Part shown: positions 9,100 through 17,731 of the stretch, in pieces
How the letters are laid out: each line of letters begins with the position of its first letter
How positions within the stretch are numbered: position 1 is the first letter of the stretch
Position numbers and translations under genes: made by a program
Assembly: GCA_045430285.1 (NCBI GenBank)
Contig: JAILXV010000005.1
Span: forward strand, 310,001-374,000
Origin: Agarilytica sp045430285
GTDB lineage: Bacteria; Pseudomonadota; Gammaproteobacteria; Pseudomonadales; Cellvibrionaceae
Reading direction: 5' to 3'
Length of the DNA stretch: 64,000 nt
The notes under the pieces: model-generated
Seen by the model: only the letters and a program-made list of their open reading frames with translations
Database searches by the model: none
Told to the model about the DNA's origin: nothing

Positions 9100-9917
9100 T
9101 GGCAAATATGCGCACCCCTAGCGGGCACAGAGCTCGAAAACGATTCGGTCAAAACTTTCTTGTTGACCAAGGTATCGTCAATCATATCGTGCGTTCCGTT
9201 GGCGCAACACCAGGGGACGCCATCGTCGAAATAGGCCCAGGGCAAGGCGCCATTACAGGCCCTTTATTGGAGTGTGTTCCCACATTAAACGTCATCGAGC
9301 TCGATCGAGATCTCATACCTGTATTGTTGGCACAATTTGCCAACTATAAAGGGTTTAAAATCCACCAGCACGACGCACTGACTTTTGATTTTGAGTCACT
9401 TGCTACTGAAGAGCAGCCTCAACTAAGAATTGTGGGTAACCTGCCATACAATATCTCGACCCCCCTTATTTTTCGTCTCTTAGGGCTGAAAAATTTGGTG
9501 AAAGATATGCATTTTATGCTGCAAAAAGAAGTGGTGGATCGCCTCATCGCTAGCCCAGGCAATAAAAGCTATGGGCGACTCAGCATTATGGCGCAGTATT
9601 ACTGTTCCATAGAATCCCTATTCGATGTACCACCTGAAAGCTTCGAACCTGCACCCAAAGTCAATTCTGCCGTAGCTAGGCTAACGCCCTACAGCGAACC
9701 GCCTTTCCTCGCAACACGCATTGAGAACCTGGACAGATTCGTTAAACAAGCATTCCAGCAGCGCCGCAAAACCCTCCGTAACGGGCTCAAAACATTGGTA
9801 ACCGATGAGCAAGCCGAATCGGTGGGTCTTGATTTACGCTTGCGCGCGGAAACCATCAGTGTCGAATCTTATGTTCGATTCTGCAACGAACTATGGGGAG
9901 ATCAACCCATCCCATGA
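9099..9917 (+). CDS. rsmA: 16S rRNA dimethyladenosine transferase (A1518/A1519)
   Basis: Dimethylates two adjacent adenines in the 3-prime terminal helix of 16S rRNA during small-subunit maturation. 272 residues, with the ARKRFGQNFLVD start, the SAM-binding IVEIGPGQGAIT and the catalytic VGNLPYNISTP (NLPY motif). Its ATG uses the last base of the pdxA stop, and its stop overlaps the apaG start, so all three are coupled. Also known as ksgA. Confidence 0.96.
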   Translation: MANMRTPSGHRARKRFGQNFLVDQGIVNHIVRSVGATPGDAIVEIGPGQGAITGPLLECVPTLNVIELDRDLIPVLLAQFANYKGFKIHQHDALTFDFESLATEEQPQLRIVGNLPYNISTPLIFRLLGLKNLVKDMHFMLQKEVVDRLIASPGNKSYGRLSIMAQYYCSIESLFDVPPESFEPAPKVNSAVARLTPYSEPPFLATRIENLDRFVKQAFQQRRKTLRNGLKTLVTDEQAESVGLDLRLRAETISVESYVRFCNELWGDQPIP

Positions 9918-10282
9918 ACGATATTCAAATAGATGTTCTGCCACAATACATTGCTGAGCAATCCGATCCAAATTCAGCACAATATGTATACGCTTACACC
10001 ATTACGATCCGTAACCAAGGGTCACGCGCAGCAACCCTATTAAGCCGTCACTGGATCATTACCGATGCCAACAATAAAGTTCAAGAAGTGCAAGGCTTGG
10101 GCGTGATAGGCGAACAACCCACCATATCGCCACAACAAAGCTATGCTTACACCAGTGGCGTCGTGATGGAAACAAACACCGGCATGATGAGCGGCACCTA
10201 CACCATGCAAAATGAGAATGGCGAAAAATTTGAAGCAAAAATTCCCGATTTTGCATTAGCCCAACCTGGCGCAATGCATTAA
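9914..10282 (+). CDS. apaG: ApaG domain protein
   Basis: A 122-residue, single-domain, fibronectin-III-like protein of unclear biochemical role, conserved between rsmA and apaH. Motifs: YAYTITIRNQGSRAATLLSRHWIITD and GVIGEQPTISPQQSYAYTSG. I place the start at 9914 in an ATGA overlap with rsmA; the open frame extends 7 codons upstream. Confidence 0.93.
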   Translation: MNDIQIDVLPQYIAEQSDPNSAQYVYAYTITIRNQGSRAATLLSRHWIITDANNKVQEVQGLGVIGEQPTISPQQSYAYTSGVVMETNTGMMSGTYTMQNENGEKFEAKIPDFALAQPGAMH

Positions 10283-10341
10283 CTCAAAATCAAAAAGTTG
10301 AAAAAACTTAGCGAGAATCAAAAGGCGGAGGCTCACAAACA

Positions 10342-11178
10342 GTGGCGACATATGCGGTAGGCGATATTCAAGGCTGTATCGGCGCATTGCACGCCCTTCT
10401 CGACTCTGCTGATTTTTCCCCAAAAAAAGACACCCTTTGGGTCGCCGGTGATCTCGTGAACCGCGGGCCGGATAGCCTCGCAACACTCCGCTTTATTAAA
10501 AGCCTCCCCAATGTCGAAGTTGTCTTAGGCAACCATGATCTGCACCTTCTCGCCGCCGCTCAAGGCTTTAAAAACCTGGGCCGCAAAGATACCCTCACCC
10601 CCATTTTAGAAGCAGAGGACCGCGACGAACTCCTGATGTGGCTACAAGCCCAACCACTCGTTCATCATTGCGATAAGACCGGATACACCATGGTCCACGC
10701 CGGTATTCCACCTATTTGGACTATCGAAGAAACCATTGCCCACGCAGATGAAGTGCACAAGGCCCTACGATCAGATAAGGCACTAAGTTTTTTTAGTCAA
10801 ATGTATGGCAACGAACCCGATTGCTGGTCACCAGGCCTAAAGGGAAATGATCGTTTACGAATTATCACCAATTATTTAACGCGCATGCGTTTTTGTGACG
10901 AAAAAGGCCGCCTCAATCTCAAAGTCAAAACTGCCCCCGACACCGCGCCGGAAGGGTTATCGCCTTGGTTCGACTTCCCTCAACACAAGTGTAAAAACGA
11001 TAATGTGCTGTTCGGCCACTGGGCCTCGCTGCAAGGCAGCACCGGCGTATCCAACTTTATCGCCCTAGACACCGGCTGCGTATGGGGCGGCACACTCACG
11101 ATGCTCAGATTAGAGGATCAAAAGTACTTTTTTGTGCCATGCGACGAATGCCGAATTAGCCTGACACCAGTCAACTAG
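10342..11178 (+). CDS. apaH: Bis(5-nucleosyl)-tetraphosphatase, symmetrical
   Basis: Hydrolyses Ap4A to two ADP, controlling alarmone levels and removing Np4 RNA caps. 278 residues with the calcineurin-type metallophosphatase motifs GDIQGC, GDLVNRGPDS and GNHD, plus HAGIPP downstream. It starts at GTG 10342, after an AGGCGGAGG-like ribosome site a few bases upstream. Last gene of the lptD operon; a long palindrome follows at 11197-11227. Confidence 0.95.
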   Translation: MATYAVGDIQGCIGALHALLDSADFSPKKDTLWVAGDLVNRGPDSLATLRFIKSLPNVEVVLGNHDLHLLAAAQGFKNLGRKDTLTPILEAEDRDELLMWLQAQPLVHHCDKTGYTMVHAGIPPIWTIEETIAHADEVHKALRSDKALSFFSQMYGNEPDCWSPGLKGNDRLRIITNYLTRMRFCDEKGRLNLKVKTAPDTAPEGLSPWFDFPQHKCKNDNVLFGHWASLQGSTGVSNFIALDTGCVWGGTLTMLRLEDQKYFFVPCDECRISLTPVN

Positions 11179-11196
11179 GCAAACACTCCTATCGTT

Positions 11197-11227
11197 ATGT
11201 AAATGAATAATATTCAGTCATTTACAT
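11197..11227. repeat. Perfect 10-base inverted repeat downstream of apaH
   Basis: ATGTAAATGA (11197-11206) and TCATTTACAT (11218-11227) are exact complements around an 11-base loop, starting 18 bases after the apaH stop. A T-run appears only after a further CTATCAATA. It is therefore either a weak terminator or a protein-binding palindrome. Confidence 0.6.
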
Positions 11228-11604
11228 CTATCAATATTTTTTGATATTCCTTCTTCTAATTAACCATCACTTATCGCGTTAATTATTTCACCAGTAACAA
11301 TTCCCCCTCCCCTCGATTATTGAATACCTTTTAAACAAAGCAAAAACCCATTCATCACGCAGGAATCTATATCGATAAGAGTGGCGCGCATTTTGAATAT
11401 GTTTTTTATAGAGAATTAGACAAAAAATTGTCACATAAACGTGAATTTATTCGTCGAAGGACAATCAAAGGTCTATTCTTAATAAAGAAGCGTAATAAAC
11501 CATTAATGAAGTGATAGCACCGCGGGTATCGTCATCACTGGATATCCAAATATGGGGCACAAAAAACGCTTGCTACATATCGGCGCGTAATTCGGAGGCA
11601 ATAA
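11228..11604. other. Intergenic region upstream of prkA
   Basis: No convincing gene. AT-rich, with a small palindrome GACAA-AAAA-TTGTC near 11419-11432. A GG-N10-GC pair (11556-11569, GGCAC at -24) resembles the -24/-12 layout of a sigma-54 promoter, but its -12 half reads ACGC rather than TTGC. A good GGAGG ribosome site precedes prkA. Confidence 0.4.
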
Positions 11605-13527
11605 ATGACAATATTCAGCCATTACCAACAACGTTACGAAGGCACACAGCAAGAGGTGATGAGTATTGAAGAATACTTAGCGCTCTGTAAAAAAGATCCC
11701 AGTGTTTATGCCTCTTCGGCAGAACGGATACTCAAAGCCATCGGCGAGCCAGAACTTGTTGATACCTCAAAAGACGCACGTCTTAGCCGAATATTCTCTA
11801 ATAAAATCATTAAACGTTACGAAGTATTTAAAGATTTTTACGGCATGGAAGAAGCCATACAACAAATCGTGTCGTTCTTCAAACATGCCGCGCAAGGCTT
11901 AGAAGAAAAGAAACAAATATTATATTTACTTGGCCCCGTTGGTGGCGGTAAATCCTCCTTGGCAGAAAAACTCAAATCGTTGATGGAAAAAGAACCCATC
12001 TACTGCATAGAAGGCTCTCCGGTATTCGAATCCCCATTGGGCTTATTTGACCCCAATGAAGATGGAAAAATTTTAGAAGAAGACTACGGCATTCCGAATC
12101 GTTACGTTAAAACCATCATGTCACCATGGGCAACAAAACGACTTCACGAATTCGGTGGTGACATCAGTAAATTTAAGGTTATTAAGATCTACCCATCGAT
12201 TCTTGATCAGGTGGCTATATCGAAAACTGAACCTGGCGACGAAAACAATCAAGATATTTCGTCGCTCGTCGGTAAGGTGGATATTCGTAAACTCGAAGAA
12301 TTCCCTCAAAACGATCCAGATGCATACAGTTTCTCTGGTGGCCTATGCCGGTCTAACCAAGGCCTTATGGAATTTGTGGAAATGTTTAAAGCACCCATTA
12401 AAGTGCTTCATCCGTTATTGACCGCCACACAAGAAGGCAACTTTAACAGTACGGAAGGTTTAGGTGCGATTCCCTTTGAAGGCACCATTCTTGCCCACTC
12501 CAACGAAGCGGAATGGCAAACATTTAGAAATAACAAAAACAACGAAGCGTTTATCGATCGGGTATACATTGTCAAAGTCCCGTACTGTTTAAGAGTGTCG
12601 GAAGAGATACATATTTACGAAAAGCTGCTACAACACAGTTCACTAAATCAAGCACCCTGCGCGCCAGACACATTAAAAATGCTGGCTCAGTTTACGGTAT
12701 TGTCGCGCATTAAAGCGCCAGAAAATTCCAACCAATATTCTAAAATGGGTGTGTACGATGGCCGCAACCTGAAAGACACCGACCCCAAAGCAAAATCACT
12801 CCAAGAATATAAAGATGCTGCCGGTGTTGACGAGGGAATGGATGGTTTATCCACACGATTTGCCTTTAAGATTCTATCAAAGGTATTTAACTTTGATCCG
12901 ACCGAAATCTCAGCCAACCCTGTTCACCTGCTTTACGTACTAGAGCAACAAATTGAACAAGAACAGTATCAAGAAGAAACTCGCGATCGCTACTTATCCT
13001 TTATTAAAGAATATCTCGCACCGCGTTATGTTGAATTTATCGGGAAAGAAATTCAAACCGCGTACCTTGAATCCTACTCAGAATACGGCCAAAACATCTT
13101 TGATCGTTATGTCACGTACGCAGATTTTTGGATTCAAGACCAAGAATATCGCGATCCTGAAACGGGAGAGATTCTAAATCGCGCCGCGTTAAACGAAGAG
13201 CTCGAAAAAATAGAAAAACCGGCAGGCATCAGCAACCCCAAAGACTTCCGTAATGAAATTGTGAACTTTGTGTTACGAGCCCGAGCTAACCATAACGGAA
13301 ATAACCCCGTTTGGAGTAGCTATGAAAAACTCCGCACCGTGATCGAAAAGAAAATGTTCTCGAACACAGAGGACTTACTGCCCGTCATTTCGTTCAATAC
13401 AAAATCTTCGGGCGAAGACAAGAAAAAACACGAAGACTTTGTCGCTCGCATGGTCGATCGAGGCTATACCGAGAAACAAGTCCGACTATTATCAGAGTGG
13501 TACCTACGTGTAAGAAAGTCTCAGTAA
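11605..13527 (+). CDS. prkA: PrkA/YeaG family serine protein kinase
   Basis: A 640-residue protein of the PrkA family: an AAA+ ATPase domain (about 20-380) followed by the PrkA C-terminal kinase-like domain. The Walker A is at residues 110-118 (GPVGGGKSS). The E. coli orthologue YeaG is induced by nitrogen and carbon starvation and acts with YeaH. It opens a tight three-gene operon with yeaH and spoVR, an arrangement conserved in many proteobacteria. A clear GGAGG lies 7-8 bases before the ATG. Confidence 0.94.
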   Translation: MTIFSHYQQRYEGTQQEVMSIEEYLALCKKDPSVYASSAERILKAIGEPELVDTSKDARLSRIFSNKIIKRYEVFKDFYGMEEAIQQIVSFFKHAAQGLEEKKQILYLLGPVGGGKSSLAEKLKSLMEKEPIYCIEGSPVFESPLGLFDPNEDGKILEEDYGIPNRYVKTIMSPWATKRLHEFGGDISKFKVIKIYPSILDQVAISKTEPGDENNQDISSLVGKVDIRKLEEFPQNDPDAYSFSGGLCRSNQGLMEFVEMFKAPIKVLHPLLTATQEGNFNSTEGLGAIPFEGTILAHSNEAEWQTFRNNKNNEAFIDRVYIVKVPYCLRVSEEIHIYEKLLQHSSLNQAPCAPDTLKMLAQFTVLSRIKAPENSNQYSKMGVYDGRNLKDTDPKAKSLQEYKDAAGVDEGMDGLSTRFAFKILSKVFNFDPTEISANPVHLLYVLEQQIEQEQYQEETRDRYLSFIKEYLAPRYVEFIGKEIQTAYLESYSEYGQNIFDRYVTYADFWIQDQEYRDPETGEILNRAALNEELEKIEKPAGISNPKDFRNEIVNFVLRARANHNGNNPVWSSYEKLRTVIEKKMFSNTEDLLPVISFNTKSSGEDKKKHEDFVARMVDRGYTEKQVRLLSEWYLRVRKSQ

Positions 13528-13561
13528 TAGAGAACATTAATCCCTAAGATATAGGTGATAT

Positions 13562-14830
13562 GTGCATTATATTATCGACCGGCGACTCAATTCTAAGAAG
13601 AAAAGCACCGTCAATCGTCAGCGCTTTCTCCGACGCTATCGGGACCACATAAAACGTGCGGTATCCGATGCGGTCGATAAGCGCTCTATCACCGATATGG
13701 ACAAAGGGGAAAAAATCAGCATCCCCACACGGGATATAAACGAGCCCGTATTTCAACACGGCAAAGGCGGATATAACACCCGCGTTTTACCCGGCAACGA
13801 CCAATTCACATCAGGCGATCATATTCCACGACCGCCCAGTGGCAGCGGTCAAGGAAGCGGCGGAAAAGGCGCGAGTGACTCTGGCGAAGGCATGGATGAA
13901 TTTGTCTTTCAGATCACCCAGGAAGAATTCCTCGAATTTATGTTCGAAGACCTTGAGTTGCCTAACCTTCTCAAACGGCAACTTACCGGCATCGATGACT
14001 TTGAAGTACGTCGCGCCGGTATCAGTAACGAAGGTTCCCCGGGGAAAGTCAATATTATTCGCTCATTGCGCTCGGCGAACTCACGCCGCATTGCACTCAC
14101 AGGGAAAAAGAAACGAAAACTCCGAGAACTTAAAGCCGATTTATTGAAGCTTGAGGAAGAAAACGGGGATGAAACAGAAATTCAAGCGCTTAAAACCGAG
14201 ATACTCACTCTAGAAGGAAAAATAAAGCGTGTTCCTTGGCTAGACGACTTTGACCTGAAATATAACCTTCATGTTAAGCACCCTATTCCCCATTCTCGCG
14301 CCGTCATGTTTTGTATTATGGACGTGTCTGGGTCTATGGACCAAAACACTAAAGATATCGCGAAACGTTTTTTCCTTCTCCTGTATTTGTTTCTGCAACG
14401 TAATTACGAACATACCGAAGTGGTGTTTATTCGTCATCACACCAGCGCAAAAGAAGTTAACGAAGAAGAGTTCTTTTATAGCCGAGAAACTGGCGGCACC
14501 ATTGTATCCAGTGCACTTAACTTGATGGATGAAATTCTTCAAGAACGTTACCCCCCAAGCCAGTGGAATATATATGGCGCTCAAGCCTCCGATGGCGACA
14601 ATTGGAACGACGATTCTACCGTATGCTACAAAGTGCTGACGGAAAAAATTCTACAAAAACTTCAGTATTTTTCCTATGTCGAGATTACCTCACGTGACCA
14701 TCAAGCGCTGTGGTACGCCTACGAAAAAGTCGTACAAGATTTCCCCGAGTCTTTCGCGATGAAGCAACTGGTGGATGCATCAGATATTTACCCAGTGTTC
14801 CGCCAACTTTTTCAGAAGAAGCCTGCATGA
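13562..14830 (+). CDS. yeaH: YeaH/YhbH family (DUF444) von Willebrand A-like protein
   Basis: A 422-residue DUF444 protein. N-terminus HYIIDRRLNSKKKSTVNRQR is typical of the family. A Gly/Ser-rich linker (about 95-115) is followed by a charged region and a vWA-like domain with an intact MIDAS-type motif MDVSGSMDQ. It starts at GTG 13562 with AGGTG upstream. It partners with PrkA and SpoVR in stationary-phase and stress physiology; the biochemical role is unsettled. Confidence 0.92.
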   Translation: MHYIIDRRLNSKKKSTVNRQRFLRRYRDHIKRAVSDAVDKRSITDMDKGEKISIPTRDINEPVFQHGKGGYNTRVLPGNDQFTSGDHIPRPPSGSGQGSGGKGASDSGEGMDEFVFQITQEEFLEFMFEDLELPNLLKRQLTGIDDFEVRRAGISNEGSPGKVNIIRSLRSANSRRIALTGKKKRKLRELKADLLKLEEENGDETEIQALKTEILTLEGKIKRVPWLDDFDLKYNLHVKHPIPHSRAVMFCIMDVSGSMDQNTKDIAKRFFLLLYLFLQRNYEHTEVVFIRHHTSAKEVNEEEFFYSRETGGTIVSSALNLMDEILQERYPPSQWNIYGAQASDGDNWNDDSTVCYKVLTEKILQKLQYFSYVEITSRDHQALWYAYEKVVQDFPESFAMKQLVDASDIYPVFRQLFQKKPA

Positions 14831-16359
14831 GTAAAAGTACGAAAAAAAGAGAAGAACCACTATCGATAGGTTCCGAGTGGACATTCGACTTACTCGAAAC
14901 ATACAACCACGAGATAGCCGCCATTGCAGAAGAGTTTGGGCTAGATACCTACCCCAATCAAATTGAAGTGATTAGCTCTGAGCAAATGATGGACGCCTAC
15001 GCCTCCGTGGGCATGCCCCTGGGTTACAACCATTGGTCCTACGGCAAACAGTTCCTGGGTGTAGAACAATCCTATAAGCGCGGACAAATGGGCCTGGCTT
15101 ATGAAATCGTTATCAATTCAGACCCTTGCATATCTTACTTGATGGAAGAAAACACCATGACCATGCAAGCGCTAGTAATAGCCCATGCATGTTATGGCCA
15201 TAACTCTTTCTTTAAAGGTAATTACCTTTTCCGCACATGGACAGATGCCACCTCGATTATTGACTATCTCGTCTTTGCGAAGAATTACATCGCCAAGTGC
15301 GAAGAACGCAATGGCGTAGATGCAGTGGAAGCCACACTCGACTCCTGCCATGCATTAATGAATTACGGTGTAGATCGATACAAACGCCCATACCCGCTAT
15401 CTCCGGTTGAAGAAAGCGAACGTCAAACCGAACGAGAAGAATACCTGCAAAAACAAGTCAACGACCTATGGCGAACCATTCCATTAGGGGACAAAGAAGA
15501 CGATCTCGCCGAAGCCATGCGCTTTCCAAACGAACCACAAGAAAACCTCCTCTACTTCTTTGAGAAAAACGCTCCACTTCTCGAACCTTGGCAACGTGAA
15601 GTGATTCGGATCGTACGTAAAATCGCACAATATTTTTACCCCCAACGCCAAACTCAAGTTATGAATGAGGGCTGGGCATGCTTTTGGCACCACTTTATTT
15701 TAAATACCATGTACGACAGAGGCTTAGTGACCGATGGCTTTATGCTGGAGTTCATGCAATCCCACAGCGGTGTAATTTACCAGCCCCCCTATAACAGCCA
15801 ATATTTTTCTGGGATAAATCCCTATACCCTTGGCTTCCATATGATGCAAGACATTAAACGTATCTGCGAAGACCCAAGTGACGAAGATAAACAATGGTTC
15901 CCTGACATCGCAGGAAGTGACTGGAAAAAAACCCTCGACTTCGCGATGCGCAATTTTAAAGACGAGAGTTTTATCCTACAGTTTTTATCACCGAAATTAA
16001 TGAGAGACCTCAAACTCTTTACCATCGTCGACGATGACATCGAAAAAGATATTGAAGTTAGCGCTATTCACGACGATAGAGGCTATCAAATTGTCAGAGA
16101 AACCCTTGCCGCCCAATATAACTTAGGCAACAGGGAACCCAACATCCAAGTTTATAACGTTGATGTTCGCGGAGATCGTTCACTCACACTGCACCATACT
16201 CGCTTCAATCGTCAGCCATTGGAACCACAAAACACGGAAGAAGTGTTAAAACACATCCACCGTTTATGGGGCTTTGATGTTCACCTCCATTCCATTGAAG
16301 GTGAAGAACGTAAACAGAGTTTCACCTGCCCCCCATCCACAGAAGAAGAATCTAAGTAG
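14827..16359 (+). CDS. SpoVR/YcgB family protein
   Basis: A 510-residue protein, the same length as E. coli YcgB. SpoVR-family features include SIGSEWTFDLLETYNHEI near the N-terminus, HACYGHNSFFKGNYLF, and the NEGWACFWHHFI block with conserved His/Glu. Its ATG overlaps the yeaH stop (ATGA), so the start is at 14827 although the frame is open upstream. Molecular function unknown; in Bacillus SpoVR affects the spore cortex, in non-sporeformers it goes with PrkA-YeaH. Confidence 0.92.
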   Translation: MSKSTKKREEPLSIGSEWTFDLLETYNHEIAAIAEEFGLDTYPNQIEVISSEQMMDAYASVGMPLGYNHWSYGKQFLGVEQSYKRGQMGLAYEIVINSDPCISYLMEENTMTMQALVIAHACYGHNSFFKGNYLFRTWTDATSIIDYLVFAKNYIAKCEERNGVDAVEATLDSCHALMNYGVDRYKRPYPLSPVEESERQTEREEYLQKQVNDLWRTIPLGDKEDDLAEAMRFPNEPQENLLYFFEKNAPLLEPWQREVIRIVRKIAQYFYPQRQTQVMNEGWACFWHHFILNTMYDRGLVTDGFMLEFMQSHSGVIYQPPYNSQYFSGINPYTLGFHMMQDIKRICEDPSDEDKQWFPDIAGSDWKKTLDFAMRNFKDESFILQFLSPKLMRDLKLFTIVDDDIEKDIEVSAIHDDRGYQIVRETLAAQYNLGNREPNIQVYNVDVRGDRSLTLHHTRFNRQPLEPQNTEEVLKHIHRLWGFDVHLHSIEGEERKQSFTCPPSTEEESK

Positions 16360-16404
16360 CACCTAATCCATCGGAGCTCTAATTCCAAAGGAACTACCTA
16401 CTTA

Positions 16405-17316
16405 CTACGGAAGGTCGGGCTTGGCCGAAAAAACACTCGCCCAAGCTTTACTCAATATTCGCAAAGCGTTTTGATATATTCCCAGCGATACGATTACCAA
16501 CACACACCCCACAATCGTTGAGTTTGAGAATTGTTCCCCATCAATAAATGCACCGGCAAATAACGCCACAACCGGCGTGATAAAGGTAATCAAGCCCACC
16601 GACGCGACATTGCAGTGCCCCAACACATAGAAAAACAAAACGCTCCCCAATACTGAGCCCGCTATTGACGAATAGCCAACGCCGACCAAAGATTGAAAAT
16701 CCCAATCTCTCGGAATTTCACCATCAATAACAAACCAACTTGCGACGACAAGCGGTGCAGCCAACAGAAGAGTACCCGTGGACTGGCGCAGCGGATCGAT
16801 ACCCTTTCCGACATGTTTGACCCACACCGAACTCAAGCCAAAAAATACCGTTGCTAAAGCAACGCCGAGTACGCCATACAAAGCTTTTCCCCCAAGATAA
16901 AACTGGTCGAGATTGATGACCACCAAACCCGTAACCGCAAGCGCAATGGCAAAGAGACGCCGTGCATTGAAAATATTTTCCTTAAGAATCACATAGGAAA
17001 ATAAGCCCACCATAAACGGGTACATGCCAAAAATAACCGCCGCTACGCCTGAAGGAATGTATTGCGCCGCCCAATATATTAACAACACATTGGGAAACGC
17101 GCCCACCAAACCGGCAAAATACGCCAGCCAATCACTTCGATGTTTCACTAATGGTCGACGTAAGACCGCAAGAAGAAATAATGAAATACACAACGCAAGT
17201 AACACGCGCGTAGAAACCGCACTGACAAACGATACACTGCTATTACTCCACTTGATGGCAAGTGGCGTTGTCGCCCAGATGAAAACCACACTGAAATATG
17301 CAATTCCTATTTTCAT
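16405..17316 (-). CDS. EamA/DMT family inner-membrane transporter
   Basis: A 303-residue protein with about ten predicted membrane segments arranged as two EamA repeats (roughly 5-135 and 145-285). The substrate cannot be read from sequence; characterised relatives export amino acids or metabolites such as cysteine and O-acetylserine (EamA) or threonine/homoserine (RhtA). The start at 17316 follows AGGAGG. It is the only gene behind an unusual leader with a putative attenuator and two short reading frames (17322-17483). Confidence 0.85.
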   Translation of the reverse strand: MKIGIAYFSVVFIWATTPLAIKWSNSSVSFVSAVSTRVLLALCISLFLLAVLRRPLVKHRSDWLAYFAGLVGAFPNVLLIYWAAQYIPSGVAAVIFGMYPFMVGLFSYVILKENIFNARRLFAIALAVTGLVVINLDQFYLGGKALYGVLGVALATVFFGLSSVWVKHVGKGIDPLRQSTGTLLLAAPLVVASWFVIDGEIPRDWDFQSLVGVGYSSIAGSVLGSVLFFYVLGHCNVASVGLITFITPVVALFAGAFIDGEQFSNSTIVGCVLVIVSLGIYQNALRILSKAWASVFSAKPDLP

Positions 17317-17321
17317 TACAT

Positions 17322-17345
17322 TTACCTCCTATGTCTTAGGTCCAT
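17322..17345 (-). CDS. Seven-residue minicistron overlapping the transporter ribosome site
   Basis: Minus strand: a GGAGG (17355-17359), nine spacer bases, then an ATG and seven codons (MDLRHRR) ending in TAA. The last codons AGG AGG form the Shine-Dalgarno of the transporter gene, 6-9 bases before its ATG. Translating this minicistron would affect access to that site. Whether it is translated is unknown. Confidence 0.4.
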   Translation of the reverse strand: MDLRHRR

Positions 17346-17366
17346 AATTTTTATCCTCCAGAAACG

Positions 17367-17396
17367 AAAAAGGCCGCAGTTTTTACGCTGCGGCCT
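17367..17396 (-). terminator. Intrinsic terminator (attenuator) in the leader of the EamA transporter gene
   Basis: Minus-strand AGGCCGCAG (17388-17396), an 8-base loop and CTGCGGCCT (17371-17379) form a perfect 9-bp GC-rich stem followed at once by TTTTT. It lies upstream of the transporter it would silence. An upstream segment (17429-17436, TGCGGCTT) can pair with 17389-17396 to make a competing antiterminator. Confidence 0.7.
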
Positions 17397-17420
17397 CTTC
17401 GAAAACTAAAAACTAACTAG

Positions 17421-17483
17421 CTAACATAAAGCCGCACAAAAGCAACGAATGCACAATGCCCATGCATGCGCCACACGTTTCAT
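17421..17483 (-). CDS. Putative Cys-rich leader peptide (20 residues)
   Basis: Minus-strand ATG at 17481-17483, then 19 codons and TAG. The peptide begins MKRVAHAW and has Cys at positions 11, 14, 16 and 20. It ends about 25 bases before the intrinsic terminator, and its last codons contain the antiterminator segment, the classical layout of ribosome-mediated attenuation. The ribosome site is weak (AGTGG). Two other frames through the same DNA are also open with ATG starts, so the choice of frame is uncertain. Confidence 0.4.
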   Translation of the reverse strand: MKRVAHAWALCIRCFCAALC

Positions 17484-17555
17484 CGGTACCACTGGATATG
17501 TTGAGGAAGTCATTGCTTATACTGTTTCGCTAGTCTGTTTATATTGTTTAATCTG

Positions 17556-17583
17556 TTTATACGATTCGAGTCTTTCTCATCAA
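17556..17583 (-). promoter_or_regulatory. Candidate sigma-70 promoter for the EamA leader
   Basis: Minus strand: TTGATG (17578-17583), 16 bases, TATAAA (17556-17561). Transcription would start near 17549, about 65 bases before the leader peptide. The decamer TATAAACAGA recurs just downstream. Confidence 0.45.
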
Positions 17584-17731
17584 TCGTTTATTTCCCTATC
17601 TATCTTTTGCTATCAATTTGCCTATCGGCCTTCGTCCGCTTACACTCGTGTTTTCGGTGAAGCATAGCTGCCTAGGTCTTACAAATCAGGCGTCGAGTGT
17701 GGCTGATTAATAATCAAAGGTCAACAGGGCA

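Noticed and set aside
11556..11569. Sigma-54 promoter for prkA
   Set aside because: GG-N10-GC is present, but the -12 half is ACGC and the nearby TTGC is four bases out of register. E. coli yeaG is sigma-54 dependent, so I kept only a note.
17449..17667. 72-codon plus-strand ORF in the exporter leader
   Set aside because: It runs antisense to the attenuator and promoter and has no ribosome site.
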